DNA of 12,915 nucleotides, from positions 1 to 12,915 of the forward strand of contig JALSNL010000220.1 of the NCBI GenBank assembly GCA_026987055.1, written 5' to 3'. Position numbers and translations under genes: made by a program. Within the stretch, counting starts at the first letter, position 1. Every line of letters begins with the position of its first letter. Positions 1 to 6,252 of this stretch are shown here, in pieces. Source of the stretch: Melioribacteraceae bacterium. GTDB taxonomy: Bacteria > Bacteroidota > Ignavibacteria > Ignavibacteriales > Melioribacteraceae. Below the pieces are notes generated by a model. The model worked only from the letters and a program-made list of their open reading frames with translations, did not search any database and had not been told where the DNA came from.

Positions 1-1491
1 ATAGAAATATATTCCGCTTGTTAAATTACTAGCATCAAAATTTACTTTATATGTTCCTGCTGATTGTTTATTATTTACTAATGTTGCTATTTCACTACCA
101 AGAATATTATAAATTTTTAATGTTACAAATTCAGAATTTGGAATTTGATAACTAATTACGGTAGTAGGATTAAAAGGATTCGGATAGTTTTGATTTAATG
201 AATAATCATTAGCAACTTTATTATTATCTTTGGTTATTCCTGTAACAGCTACTTCTCTTCCGGTTTTATAATCAGCTAAAAATAGATGTTCTTCATCATT
301 TGAATTTAACGAAACTATTTTACCTAACGCAACACTTCCTGAATCTTCCATTTTATTACGGTTATGAATTCTATATCTCAGTCCCCAATAAAATTTTGAA
401 GTATCCGGAACTAAATTCCAAAATCCATCATGAGCAATATCTCCAAGACTTAATTGAACTTCCAGTTCCAAACTATCAGGCAAATGTCTATGTCTTAAAG
501 CTCTACCAATTCTCTTTTCAACTTTTGCAACAAATGAATCGGGTACTGCAGCAAATGCAAGGGAATCACCTAATGGTCTAAAATTCCTCATCCAATTTGC
601 AAAATCCATTCCTACTTCCTCCATTCGGTAACCTTCCCCACTAACTACTACTCTTGTAACATTATGGGTAAATCTATTCATAAGAAGGAATTGCCATTCA
701 TTGGCTCTACCGCTGGAATCTGTTTGCCAGGTGGTTACATAAAATAGTTTTAAGTTGTTAAATAACACACCTTTTTTAAGACTATCAATAATTGCTTTAG
801 CTCTTGTAAAATTAGGTCTTACCATTTTCTTTAGTAATAAAGTTATTCCTGAAACATCAGAACCATCTACAACAATTGAATCACCTTTCCCCAGCACATC
901 ACCTTTACCCGGGTCTATTCTTCCGTCACCGTTTACATCTTTAGCTGCCAGTGGATAATAAGTCCCGTTAGGAACATGCTCAATAGTATAACTTCCGTCA
1001 CTACCGGTAATATTTGCAAATAGTAATTCCGGTCTTTGTCCGCTAAATTTATTTTTTAGTAATGCAACTATTGTATTAGCAGGATTAATAGATTCGTCTT
1101 CAAATGAGACACTTCCACTAACAGTGTATCCGGAAAATACAGTATCGGTTGTAAATTGAATGATGAAAGGGGAATCTAATTTAGAACCATCCGCAGCAAG
1201 TGCATCTGTAAATAGAATGAAATAGGATTTGTTTTCTTCTAGGGTCGGCGTAAAATAAACAGTACGAAAATCTTCACTCAGCCACATGTCTGTTTCCGGG
1301 CTAATGTTGGTTAAAAAAGTTTCTCCAAAAACTACTCCCATATTTGTGTCAAGTGCAGCACTAAAAGTTACACTTAATGTGTCATTTAGGCCAACTCCTG
1401 TAGCACCATCAGCCGGATTTGATGATACAAAGCTTATCTGAGCTTGAAGGGAAAGTGTTAAAAGTAAAAAAAGTAACGCTAGTTTTTTCAT
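1..1491 (-). CDS. Secreted Big_5/Ig-like protein with type IX secretion C-terminal sorting domain (3' end missing)
   Basis: The frame is open for 497 codons from ATG at 1491 to the window edge, where the C-terminus is lost (probably some 15-25 residues). Residues 1-17 form a Sec signal peptide (MKK, hydrophobic [12 protein letters not shown], then LQA/Q). Residues about 20-115 resemble a bacterial Ig-like Big_5 domain ([19 protein letters not shown] start, FTTDT end). Residues about 120-205 look like a carboxypeptidase-regulatory-like beta-sandwich containing an acidic [14 protein letters not shown] loop at 185-198 that could bind calcium. Residues about 220-415 match nothing I recognise. Residues 431-497 are a Por/T9SS type A sorting domain ([11 protein letters not shown], then [12 protein letters not shown] and SGIYFY). 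GGAG lies 5 nt before the ATG. Inference: exported by Sec, then released or anchored at the cell surface by the type IX system. The substrate or role is unknown. The family assignment of the tail is very secure, that of the middle is not. Confidence 0.9.
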   Translation of the reverse strand, partial: MKKLALLFLLLTLSLQAQISFVSSNPADGATGVGLNDTLSVTFSAALDTNMGVVFGETFLTNISPETDMWLSEDFRTVYFTPTLEENKSYFILFTDALAADGSKLDSPFIIQFTTDTVFSGYTVSGSVSFEDESINPANTIVALLKNKFSGQRPELLFANITGSDGSYTIEHVPNGTYYPLAAKDVNGDGRIDPGKGDVLGKGDSIVVDGSDVSGITLLLKKMVRPNFTRAKAIIDSLKKGVLFNNLKLFYVTTWQTDSSGRANEWQFLLMNRFTHNVTRVVVSGEGYRMEEVGMDFANWMRNFRPLGDSLAFAAVPDSFVAKVEKRIGRALRHRHLPDSLELEVQLSLGDIAHDGFWNLVPDTSKFYWGLRYRIHNRNKMEDSGSVALGKIVSLNSNDEEHLFLADYKTGREVAVTGITKDNNKVANDYSLNQNYPNPFNPTTVISYQIPNSEFVTLKIYNILGSEIATLVNNKQSAGTYKVNFDASNLTSGIYFY

Positions 1492-1563
1492 GACATCTCC
1501 AATGTTTGCTTTAAAAAATCATTTTTGTAATTGTATTATCGAAAAAAATACTAATTGTTAAAT

Positions 1564-1577
1564 GTGATTTAAATCAA
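1564..1577. promoter_or_regulatory. Candidate Crp/Fnr-type operator
   Basis: TGATTTAAATCA at 1565-1576 is a perfect 12-bp palindrome. Read on the minus strand with its flanks it is TTGATTTAAATCAC, one base from the Fnr-type consensus TTGATnnnnATCAA. It lies 73-86 bp upstream of the surface-protein start at 1491 and directly abuts a second palindrome, AACAATTGTT (1576-1585). Short AT-rich palindromes arise by chance in such DNA, so this is only a candidate. Confidence 0.35.
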
Positions 1578-1667
1578 CAATTGTTCCAAATTTGAAGGAT
1601 AGAAGATTTATTCTAAATTTTAGTATAAAATGATAAGATGTAGGTATTTAATTGATTTGCAATAAAT

Positions 1668-2642
1668 TTAATTATGAATTTTTATGGGAAGAGTTTCTTT
1701 TCTTTGCATAATTAACTTAGCGTGTTCACTCATGTTTAATAAATTAAAATTGGAAGTGAATTTTTCCATAACAATATCGAAAAGTTCCGTTTTATAAGCT
1801 GTTGATAGGTCCATTCCCGGGAAGAAATCAAGCTCCGGAACCAAATCACCGCCAATTAAATCAAGAGGATGAAGGAGAAAACTCGGTTCGGTATTTGTAA
1901 TTTTACACATTGTTATTGCTGTTTGTAAATACGCTTTCATTAAACTTACCGAAGCACCGGCAAGGTAATGTAAATAACTGAAATGAAACGGTAACTTAAA
2001 AACAGGTATTGTACTTACCGGAATTTCGAGCAATTGTTCATTATTATCCAACTTCCACAAGAAAGGTTTTATACTTTTTAATCCTTCGGAAAATGAACCG
2101 AACAATCCTTCTCTTGTTTTCATTTCTTCTTTTGTTAGGTCCGATTGTCTGAAATAATACCAACGAGCTAAAGGACCAATCCACGTTGGCAGTGTAGAGG
2201 CATCGTATAAATAATTTTTTTCTTTTAGAACTTCAAAAAGAGTTTTACTTCTTGTAAAACCCGGACCTCTAAAACCTTGGGGCAACAAACCGGTAACTTT
2301 TTCAATTGCTTCTTCCGTTCTATTTAATTCATCTAATATTTCTTCTTTGGAATAAGAATTAAACATTGCTTCATGATTGTAAGAATGGTTTCCAACTTCA
2401 TGTCCGCTATTTGTAATTTCTTTCATTACATCTAAGTTCTTAGGGTCATCCGCATCTTTGCCTACAATAAAAAAAGTTATTTTCAGTTTATATTTATCAA
2501 GCATTTCCAAAACATGAGGTAAAAATTTATTTAAGTAAGAAGGATATTTTTCCCAACCTTTATCACCGTGCACTTGCATGTAAGCCCATTGATTATCAAG
2601 GTCTAAAGATATGCTTGAGTTCATTTTGGATTTATTATTCAT
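1668..2642 (-). CDS. Polysaccharide deacetylase (NodB homology, carbohydrate esterase 4-like)
   Basis: A 324-residue NodB-fold enzyme expected to remove N- or O-acetyl groups from a polysaccharide or peptidoglycan sugar, using a metal held by Asp-His-His. The five family motifs are visible in order: SLDLD (D14, D16) as motif 1, NHSYNH (H86, H90) as metal-binding motif 2, FRGPGF (R125-F129) as motif 3, DASTLP (147-152) as motif 4 and LLHPLD (H258) as motif 5. All catalytic positions look intact. No signal peptide or membrane segment is evident, so it is cytoplasmic or acts on a precursor. The first ATG is taken. A second in-frame ATG at codon 7 is possible, and neither has a clear Shine-Dalgarno site. 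It stands alone: the htpG terminator lies upstream, and no terminator is obvious before the surface-protein gene. The family call is firm, the substrate unknown. Confidence 0.88.
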   Translation of the reverse strand: MNNKSKMNSSISLDLDNQWAYMQVHGDKGWEKYPSYLNKFLPHVLEMLDKYKLKITFFIVGKDADDPKNLDVMKEITNSGHEVGNHSYNHEAMFNSYSKEEILDELNRTEEAIEKVTGLLPQGFRGPGFTRSKTLFEVLKEKNYLYDASTLPTWIGPLARWYYFRQSDLTKEEMKTREGLFGSFSEGLKSIKPFLWKLDNNEQLLEIPVSTIPVFKLPFHFSYLHYLAGASVSLMKAYLQTAITMCKITNTEPSFLLHPLDLIGGDLVPELDFFPGMDLSTAYKTELFDIVMEKFTSNFNLLNMSEHAKLIMQRKETLPIKIHN

Positions 2643-2780
2643 ATTTATATTTCATACCACAATTTAAACTTTACTAAAATTAATATTCGTAAATATAATG
2701 AAGAAATGTAGTTTGTAAAGATTCTATTATCTTTAGGTTGAGAAAGTTTATAAAAAGTGTAGTGTTAAAATTAAATAATA

Positions 2781-2812
2781 AAAAGCCCGACTTTTAAAAA
2801 AGCCGGGCTTTT
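2781..2812 (-). terminator. Intrinsic terminator of htpG
   Basis: AAAAGCCCGACTTTT (2781-2795) pairs with AAAAGCCGGGCTTTT (2798-2812), 14 of 15 positions complementary. On the minus strand the stem is followed by a T-rich run (TTTTATTATTTAATTTT). It lies 12 nt past the htpG stop codon. Confidence 0.9.
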
Positions 2813-2824
2813 ATCTTTTTACAT

Positions 2825-4741
2825 TTAATTTATATTTCTTGCTGATGTGTACCATTCACTTGAATCTTCCAAAAGTGAATTTACTCTATCTACCAATTTA
2901 TGCGGATCGGTTAGAAATCCTTCCAACAATAAGGATGATTCGTAAAGTTGTTCAACCGCTGTTTTTATATACGGATCATTATCATTTGCTTTGAATATTT
3001 TTAATAGATTTCTAATCAGTTTATGATTTTTATTTACTTCCATTATTTTGGTGGGAACCGTTTGTGTTTTACCGGTTATGTTCATTATTTTTTGCATTGT
3101 AGATGAAATTCCATCTTCCGGTGTAACCAACACAATCGGACTTCCGCTTAATCTTTTGGATTCTTTTACTTCCTTTACTTTATCTCCCAGAATATCTTTC
3201 ATCTTTTTAAGTAAACTTGAAAAATGTTTTTTATCTTCTTTGGATAATTCTTCAATATCTTCTTTTGTATCATCATCAACGCTCTTCATCTTATTCAATT
3301 TTTTTACATCTGCTTGTTCAACGGATTTAATATCGTAATCTTTATATTTTCTTAAAGCTTCCATTACAAATTCGTCCATCGGATCATAAAGATAAAGAAC
3401 TTCCAAACCTTTGCTTTTAAATATTTCGAGATGCGGATCAAGAGCAACTGCTTCCCTACTGCTACCGAAAACATAATAGATTTCTTTTTGAGATTTCTTC
3501 ATCCTCTCTATATATTGATCAAGTGAAATCATATCGTTTTCATCTTTAGATTCCGATGAATTAAAACGTAAAAGTTTACTAAACTTTTCTTGATTGGCAT
3601 AATCCATATATCCCAACTTAAAAACTTTACCGTGTTCTTTCCAAAATTGTTTGTATTTATCTTCTTCTTTTTCCGCCATTGTTGTTAGATGAGAAAGAAC
3701 TTGTGAAGTAACGCTTGTAGATATTTTTGTAAAAATTATATTTTCTTGCAGAGTTTCCCTCGAAATATTTAATGGTAAATCTTCAGAATCCACAACACCT
3801 TTTACAAAACTTAAATATTCCGGCAGCAAATCTTTATTTTGATGTTGAATTAAAACCTTACGTACATACAAATCCAAACCGTAATCTTCTCTATTATAAC
3901 CAAACATATCCATACTTCGTTTTGGAATAAATAACAGACTTGTAAATTGTATAGGCGCATCAACGCTTCTATGAATTACTGTCAGCGGTTCTTCTTGATC
4001 GTAGGTTAAGAATTTATAAAACTCGGTGTATTGTTCAGGTTTAATATTGGATTTCGGTTCACGCCAAATTGCTGCTTGTGTATTTACTTGTTCTCCTTCC
4101 ACTTTAATAGGAAAACTTATAAAGCTTGAATGCTTTTTAACTATTGATTCCAATCGGTATTTTTCCAAAAATTCATCTATATCATCTTTAAGATGAACTT
4201 CAATTGTTGTTCCTCTTTTAATTTTTTCTTCAAGCGGTGTAATTGTATAGCTTCCCAAACCGTCGGATTCCCATTGCATAGCCGGTTCATCTTTTCTAAA
4301 TGATTTTGTTTTAATTACAACTTTTTTGGCAACCATAAATACGGAATAAAATCCAATTCCAAAACGACCGATAATATTACTTGCATCTTCTTTACTTTCC
4401 GCCATTATTTTAAGAAATTCCGAAGTACCCGATTTGGCAATTGTACCTATATTATTAACAATTTCGTCTTTGGTCATTCCAATTCCGGCATCCGAAACGG
4501 TAAGGATTTTTTTGTCCTTATCCGCTTTAATATTTATTTCAAGCGGTAAATCATTATCGGCAATTTCCGTTCCTTTTGTCGATTCAAATTTTAACTTATC
4601 CATTGCGTCCGAAGCATTGGAAATAAGCTCACGTAAAAATATTTCTTTATGAGTGTAAAGCGAATGAACTAAAATATCCAACAGTTGTTTTATTTCCGCT
4701 TTAAATTCAAATTTTGCCTCGGCAGTTTTTGTCTTTGGCAT
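2825..4741 (-). CDS. htpG: Molecular chaperone HtpG (Hsp90)
   Basis: The 638-residue product is a full-length cytosolic bacterial Hsp90 (E. coli HtpG is 624). The GHKL ATPase domain at the N-terminus carries ELISNASDA with E38 and N42, DAGIGM with D84, the lid segment GTIAKSGTSEFL, GRFGIGFYS at 125-133 and GTTIEV at 177-182. The middle domain has the conserved RGVVDSEDLPLN-type loop (here KGVVDSEDLPLNISRE) that contacts the ATP gamma-phosphate. The C-terminal helices (VEQLYESSLLLEGFL) form the dimer interface. It uses ATP-driven clamp closure to remodel client proteins. The start has a strong Shine-Dalgarno GGAGG (4746-4750) 4 nt before ATG, and a TATATTTG box lies at 4805-4812. It is monocistronic, with its own terminator. 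The leader contains no CIRCE-type repeat that I can see. Nothing is missing or unusual in the protein. Confidence 0.98.
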   Translation of the reverse strand: MPKTKTAEAKFEFKAEIKQLLDILVHSLYTHKEIFLRELISNASDAMDKLKFESTKGTEIADNDLPLEINIKADKDKKILTVSDAGIGMTKDEIVNNIGTIAKSGTSEFLKIMAESKEDASNIIGRFGIGFYSVFMVAKKVVIKTKSFRKDEPAMQWESDGLGSYTITPLEEKIKRGTTIEVHLKDDIDEFLEKYRLESIVKKHSSFISFPIKVEGEQVNTQAAIWREPKSNIKPEQYTEFYKFLTYDQEEPLTVIHRSVDAPIQFTSLLFIPKRSMDMFGYNREDYGLDLYVRKVLIQHQNKDLLPEYLSFVKGVVDSEDLPLNISRETLQENIIFTKISTSVTSQVLSHLTTMAEKEEDKYKQFWKEHGKVFKLGYMDYANQEKFSKLLRFNSSESKDENDMISLDQYIERMKKSQKEIYYVFGSSREAVALDPHLEIFKSKGLEVLYLYDPMDEFVMEALRKYKDYDIKSVEQADVKKLNKMKSVDDDTKEDIEELSKEDKKHFSSLLKKMKDILGDKVKEVKESKRLSGSPIVLVTPEDGISSTMQKIMNITGKTQTVPTKIMEVNKNHKLIRNLLKIFKANDNDPYIKTAVEQLYESSLLLEGFLTDPHKLVDRVNSLLEDSSEWYTSARNIN

Positions 4742-4906
4742 AATTCCTCCGTTTATCTTTTTCTTAGTTTATTTTTTCTTAATTAAATTTTTCGTTTTGT
4801 ATGACAAATATACTTACAAAAAAGTTCCTAATTTTCCATTATTATTTGATGCAAAAGTAAGTAAAAAGTTTTAGAAAATAAAAAGGATGGAGAGTGTTGT
4901 ATTTTA
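4742..4906 (-). promoter_or_regulatory. htpG leader and probable promoter region
   Basis: This AT-rich stretch upstream of htpG contains GGAGG at 4746-4750 and, at 4805-4812 on the minus strand, TATATTTG, which matches the TAnnTTTG box of Bacteroidota housekeeping promoters. No good TTTG/TTG box is found 19-21 bp further upstream, so the promoter call is weak. No CIRCE inverted repeat is visible. Confidence 0.35.
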
Positions 4907-5116
4907 GAAACAAATTGGTTTTCGGATTATTATTGTCATACCGGTTTGCCTGTCCGCCATCTTGTTGGGCGTGGCGTTTTTTGCAATACTAGTTTACCCG
5001 CCGTATTTTGGGCGGGGTATTTGTTAGGTCAATAGATTCCGGTATTCCATCAAAGAACGATGAAAACCGGAATGACAATTTGATGTGTTTCATAAACCCG
5101 AAAACCAATTTCAATA
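4907..5116. repeat. 210-bp inverted-repeat element, MITE/REP-like, with flanking 10-bp direct repeats
   Basis: The ends carry a perfect 14-bp inverted repeat, AAATTGGTTTTCGG (4912-4925) and its complement (5098-5111). A second inner pair, ATTGTCATACCGGTTT (4932-4947) against AAACCGGAATGACAAT (5064-5079), matches at 15 of 16. The direct repeat TTGTATTTTA occurs at 4897-4906 and 5117-5126, each copy exactly 5 nt outside the 14-bp arm, as a target-site duplication would. Inside are hairpins TACCCGCC/GGCGGGGTA (4995-5019, one bulge), CGCCA/TGGCG (4955-4976) and ATTCCGGT/ACCGGAAT (5036-5073). The core is far more GC-rich than its surroundings. There is no open reading frame. The right direct repeat ends in the stop codon of the lipoprotein gene. 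Most likely a non-autonomous mobile palindromic element. A large structured 3' UTR is the alternative. Confidence 0.6.
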
Positions 5117-5123
5117 TTGTATT

Positions 5124-5471
5124 TTAATCGGCATCATAATAATAACTAATAAATAATTTATTTTTTTCAATCTCTATTGATGTTGTTGACGATAAACTAA
5201 AGCTATAAGTAGTATGAGGAGTAATAACTATTAAATAGCCGCTTTCGGCATACGCGTCAACAATTTTTCCATCTCTTTGATCAGACCCTCTTGAAAAATA
5301 GTAATTCCCACCGGCAACTCTACTATAAATACGTATCATACTAAGAGGTCTCTGAGCATTAATTTTTTCTTCAACTTTAAGATACGAACTTACCGGATCT
5401 TCATTACAGCCAAATATATTCAGTAGGATGATAAAAAATACTAAATAACTCAGACTTTTTTTTATTCGCAT
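5124..5471 (-). CDS. Small lipoprotein of unknown function
   Basis: A 115-residue protein that I do not recognise. The reading frame is open to ATG at 5537, but the start at 5471 is chosen because AAAAGGAGG (5476-5484) sits 4 nt before it and because the protein then begins as a lipoprotein: MRIKKSL, a hydrophobic stretch YLVFFIILLNIFG, then Cys20 in an IFGC lipobox, followed by NEDPVSS. The mature part is about 95 residues, rich in Tyr and Ser, with alternating beta-type segments (YLIVITPHTTYSFSL, KLFISYYYDAD). Export by Sec and lipid attachment at Cys20 are inferred. It is transcribed divergently from rubrerythrin. Its leader carries a perfect hairpin, and its stop codon abuts the inverted-repeat element, which may form its 3' end. 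No partner gene suggests a role. Confidence 0.72.
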   Translation of the reverse strand: MRIKKSLSYLVFFIILLNIFGCNEDPVSSYLKVEEKINAQRPLSMIRIYSRVAGGNYYFSRGSDQRDGKIVDAYAESGYLIVITPHTTYSFSLSSTTSIEIEKNKLFISYYYDAD

Positions 5472-5475
5472 ATTT

Positions 5476-5484
5476 CCTCCTTTT
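5476..5484 (-). promoter_or_regulatory. Strong ribosome binding site fixing the lipoprotein start
   Basis: AAAAGGAGG on the minus strand, 4 nt upstream of ATG at 5471. No comparable site precedes the in-frame upstream ATG at 5537, which would also lie within or before the leader hairpin. Confidence 0.8.
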
Positions 5485-5491
5485 AGAAAAA

Positions 5492-5527
5492 ATAATACTG
5501 TCGTAATAATTTTTACGACAGTATTAT
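5492..5527 (-). promoter_or_regulatory. Perfect 15-bp dyad in the lipoprotein leader (operator or attenuator)
   Basis: ATAATACTGTCGTAA (5492-5506) and its exact complement (5513-5527) are separated by 6 nt. On the minus strand the hairpin is followed by TTTTTC and then the Shine-Dalgarno site, so it has the form of an intrinsic terminator or attenuator placed between promoter and start codon. A TATATTTG box at 5535-5542 would place the transcription start at or very near the hairpin's 5' side. This position also suits a repressor operator or a 5' stabilising stem-loop. The dyad is certain, the function is inferred. Confidence 0.6.
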
Positions 5528-5534
5528 AAAAATA

Positions 5535-5542
5535 CAAATATA
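5535..5542 (-). promoter_or_regulatory. Candidate promoter -7 box of the lipoprotein gene
   Basis: TATATTTG on the minus strand matches the Bacteroidota TAnnTTTG box and is 64 nt upstream of the chosen start. The identical octamer is found in the htpG leader. No convincing -33 TTTG element is present. Confidence 0.3.
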
Positions 5543-5663
5543 GTTAATAAAAGTTTAGCTCATTTGAAAGTTATTTGATATTATTTTGGGAAATAGAAAA
5601 TTTATAGCGCTGCTGTATTAAACTTCTTTAGCGGAATTTTTATATTTTAAACTGTGTCTAATC

Positions 5664-5671
5664 TATTTTTG
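5664..5671 (+). promoter_or_regulatory. Candidate promoter -7 box of rubrerythrin
   Basis: TATTTTTG matches TAnnTTTG, 39 nt before the rubrerythrin ATG. The -33 region contains only a partial TTTA match. No PerR-type palindrome was recognised nearby. Confidence 0.3.
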
Positions 5672-5710
5672 TTACAATCCTCTTAAAAAATGAAAACAAA
5701 GGAGTAAAAA

Positions 5711-6208
5711 ATGTCAACAACAAAAGAAAATCTGGAAGCTGCATTTGCCGGTGAAAGTCAAGCAAACCAAAAATACAGAGCCTTTGCCGCTAAAGCGGAA
5801 AAAGAAGGTTTTGTAAATATTGCAAAACTTTTCAGAACAACTGCCGAAGCTGAAAAAATTCATGCGGAAGGACACTTAAAAGCACTTGATAAAGTAAACT
5901 CTACAGTTGAAAACTTAAAAGAAGCAATAGCAGGAGAAACTTACGAATTTGAAGAAATGTATCCGCCAATGTTAGAGCAAGCCGAAGCTGAAAATCACAA
6001 AGCAAAAAAAATGTTTAAATGGGCTGTTGAAGCCGAAGCAATACATGCTAAACTTTACAGTTTGGCTCTTAAGGCTGCTGAAGAAGGTAAAGATTTGGAA
6101 GTTTCTAATTTTTATCTTTGTCCGGTTTGCGGACATATAGAATTTGGAGAAGCTCCTGATAAATGTCCTATTTGCGGTGTTCCCGGTGATAAGTATGTAG
6201 AAGTTTAA
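5711..6208 (+). CDS. rbr: Rubrerythrin
   Basis: The 165-residue protein is a classical rubrerythrin. It is a cytoplasmic non-haem iron peroxidase that reduces hydrogen peroxide with electrons from NAD(P)H through rubredoxin-type carriers, common in anaerobes and microaerophiles. The N-terminal ferritin-like four-helix bundle carries the diiron ligands in AGESQA (E15), AEAEKIHAEGH (E48, H51), AIAGETYEFEEMYP (E76 and following), and VEAEAIH (E109, H112). The C-terminal rubredoxin-like domain has two Cys-X2-Cys knuckles, CPVC (C137, C140) and CPIC (C152, C155), holding one iron. Shine-Dalgarno AAAGGAG (5698-5704) is 6 nt before ATG. It is the only plus-strand gene of the window and appears monocistronic, bounded by the hairpin at 6219-6247. 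All metal ligands expected for activity are present. Confidence 0.97.
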   Translation: MSTTKENLEAAFAGESQANQKYRAFAAKAEKEGFVNIAKLFRTTAEAEKIHAEGHLKALDKVNSTVENLKEAIAGETYEFEEMYPPMLEQAEAENHKAKKMFKWAVEAEAIHAKLYSLALKAAEEGKDLEVSNFYLCPVCGHIEFGEAPDKCPICGVPGDKYVEV

Positions 6209-6218
6209 TTCTTTAATT

Positions 6219-6247
6219 GCGTAGTGAATAAATTTTATTCACTACGC
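6219..6247. terminator. Terminator hairpin between convergent rubrerythrin and S41 peptidase genes
   Basis: GCGTAGTGAATAAA (6219-6232) is perfectly complementary to 6234-6247, giving a long stem. On the plus strand it is followed by TCTCTTTAATTTTT, 10 nt past the rubrerythrin stop. It also lies 5 nt beyond the stop of the peptidase gene on the minus strand, where the following tract is less T-rich. It probably serves both genes, with plus-strand use the more certain. Confidence 0.8.
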
Positions 6248-6252
6248 TCTCT

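Noticed and set aside
300..958. Plus-strand open frames at 300-581 and 755-958
   Set aside because: They lie wholly inside the minus-strand surface-protein gene, have no ribosome site and show no protein-like pattern, while the opposite frame reads as clear Ig-like and T9SS domains.
1596..1627. Weak hairpin TAGAA/TTCTA downstream of the deacetylase gene as a terminator
   Set aside because: The 5-bp AT-rich stem with no proper T-run is within chance for this composition.
3048..4652. Plus-strand frames inside htpG (3048-3338 and 4434-4652)
   Set aside because: The Ser/Ile/Leu-rich translations are antisense shadows of a conserved chaperone gene.
4912..5111. CRISPR array or tRNA in the repeat region
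   Set aside because: There are only paired inverted repeats, no regularly spaced direct repeats, and no cloverleaf with a CCA-type acceptor.
5472..5537. Longer lipoprotein start at 5537
   Set aside because: It would place the perfect dyad and the strong Shine-Dalgarno site inside the coding region and bury the signal peptide behind 22 extra residues.
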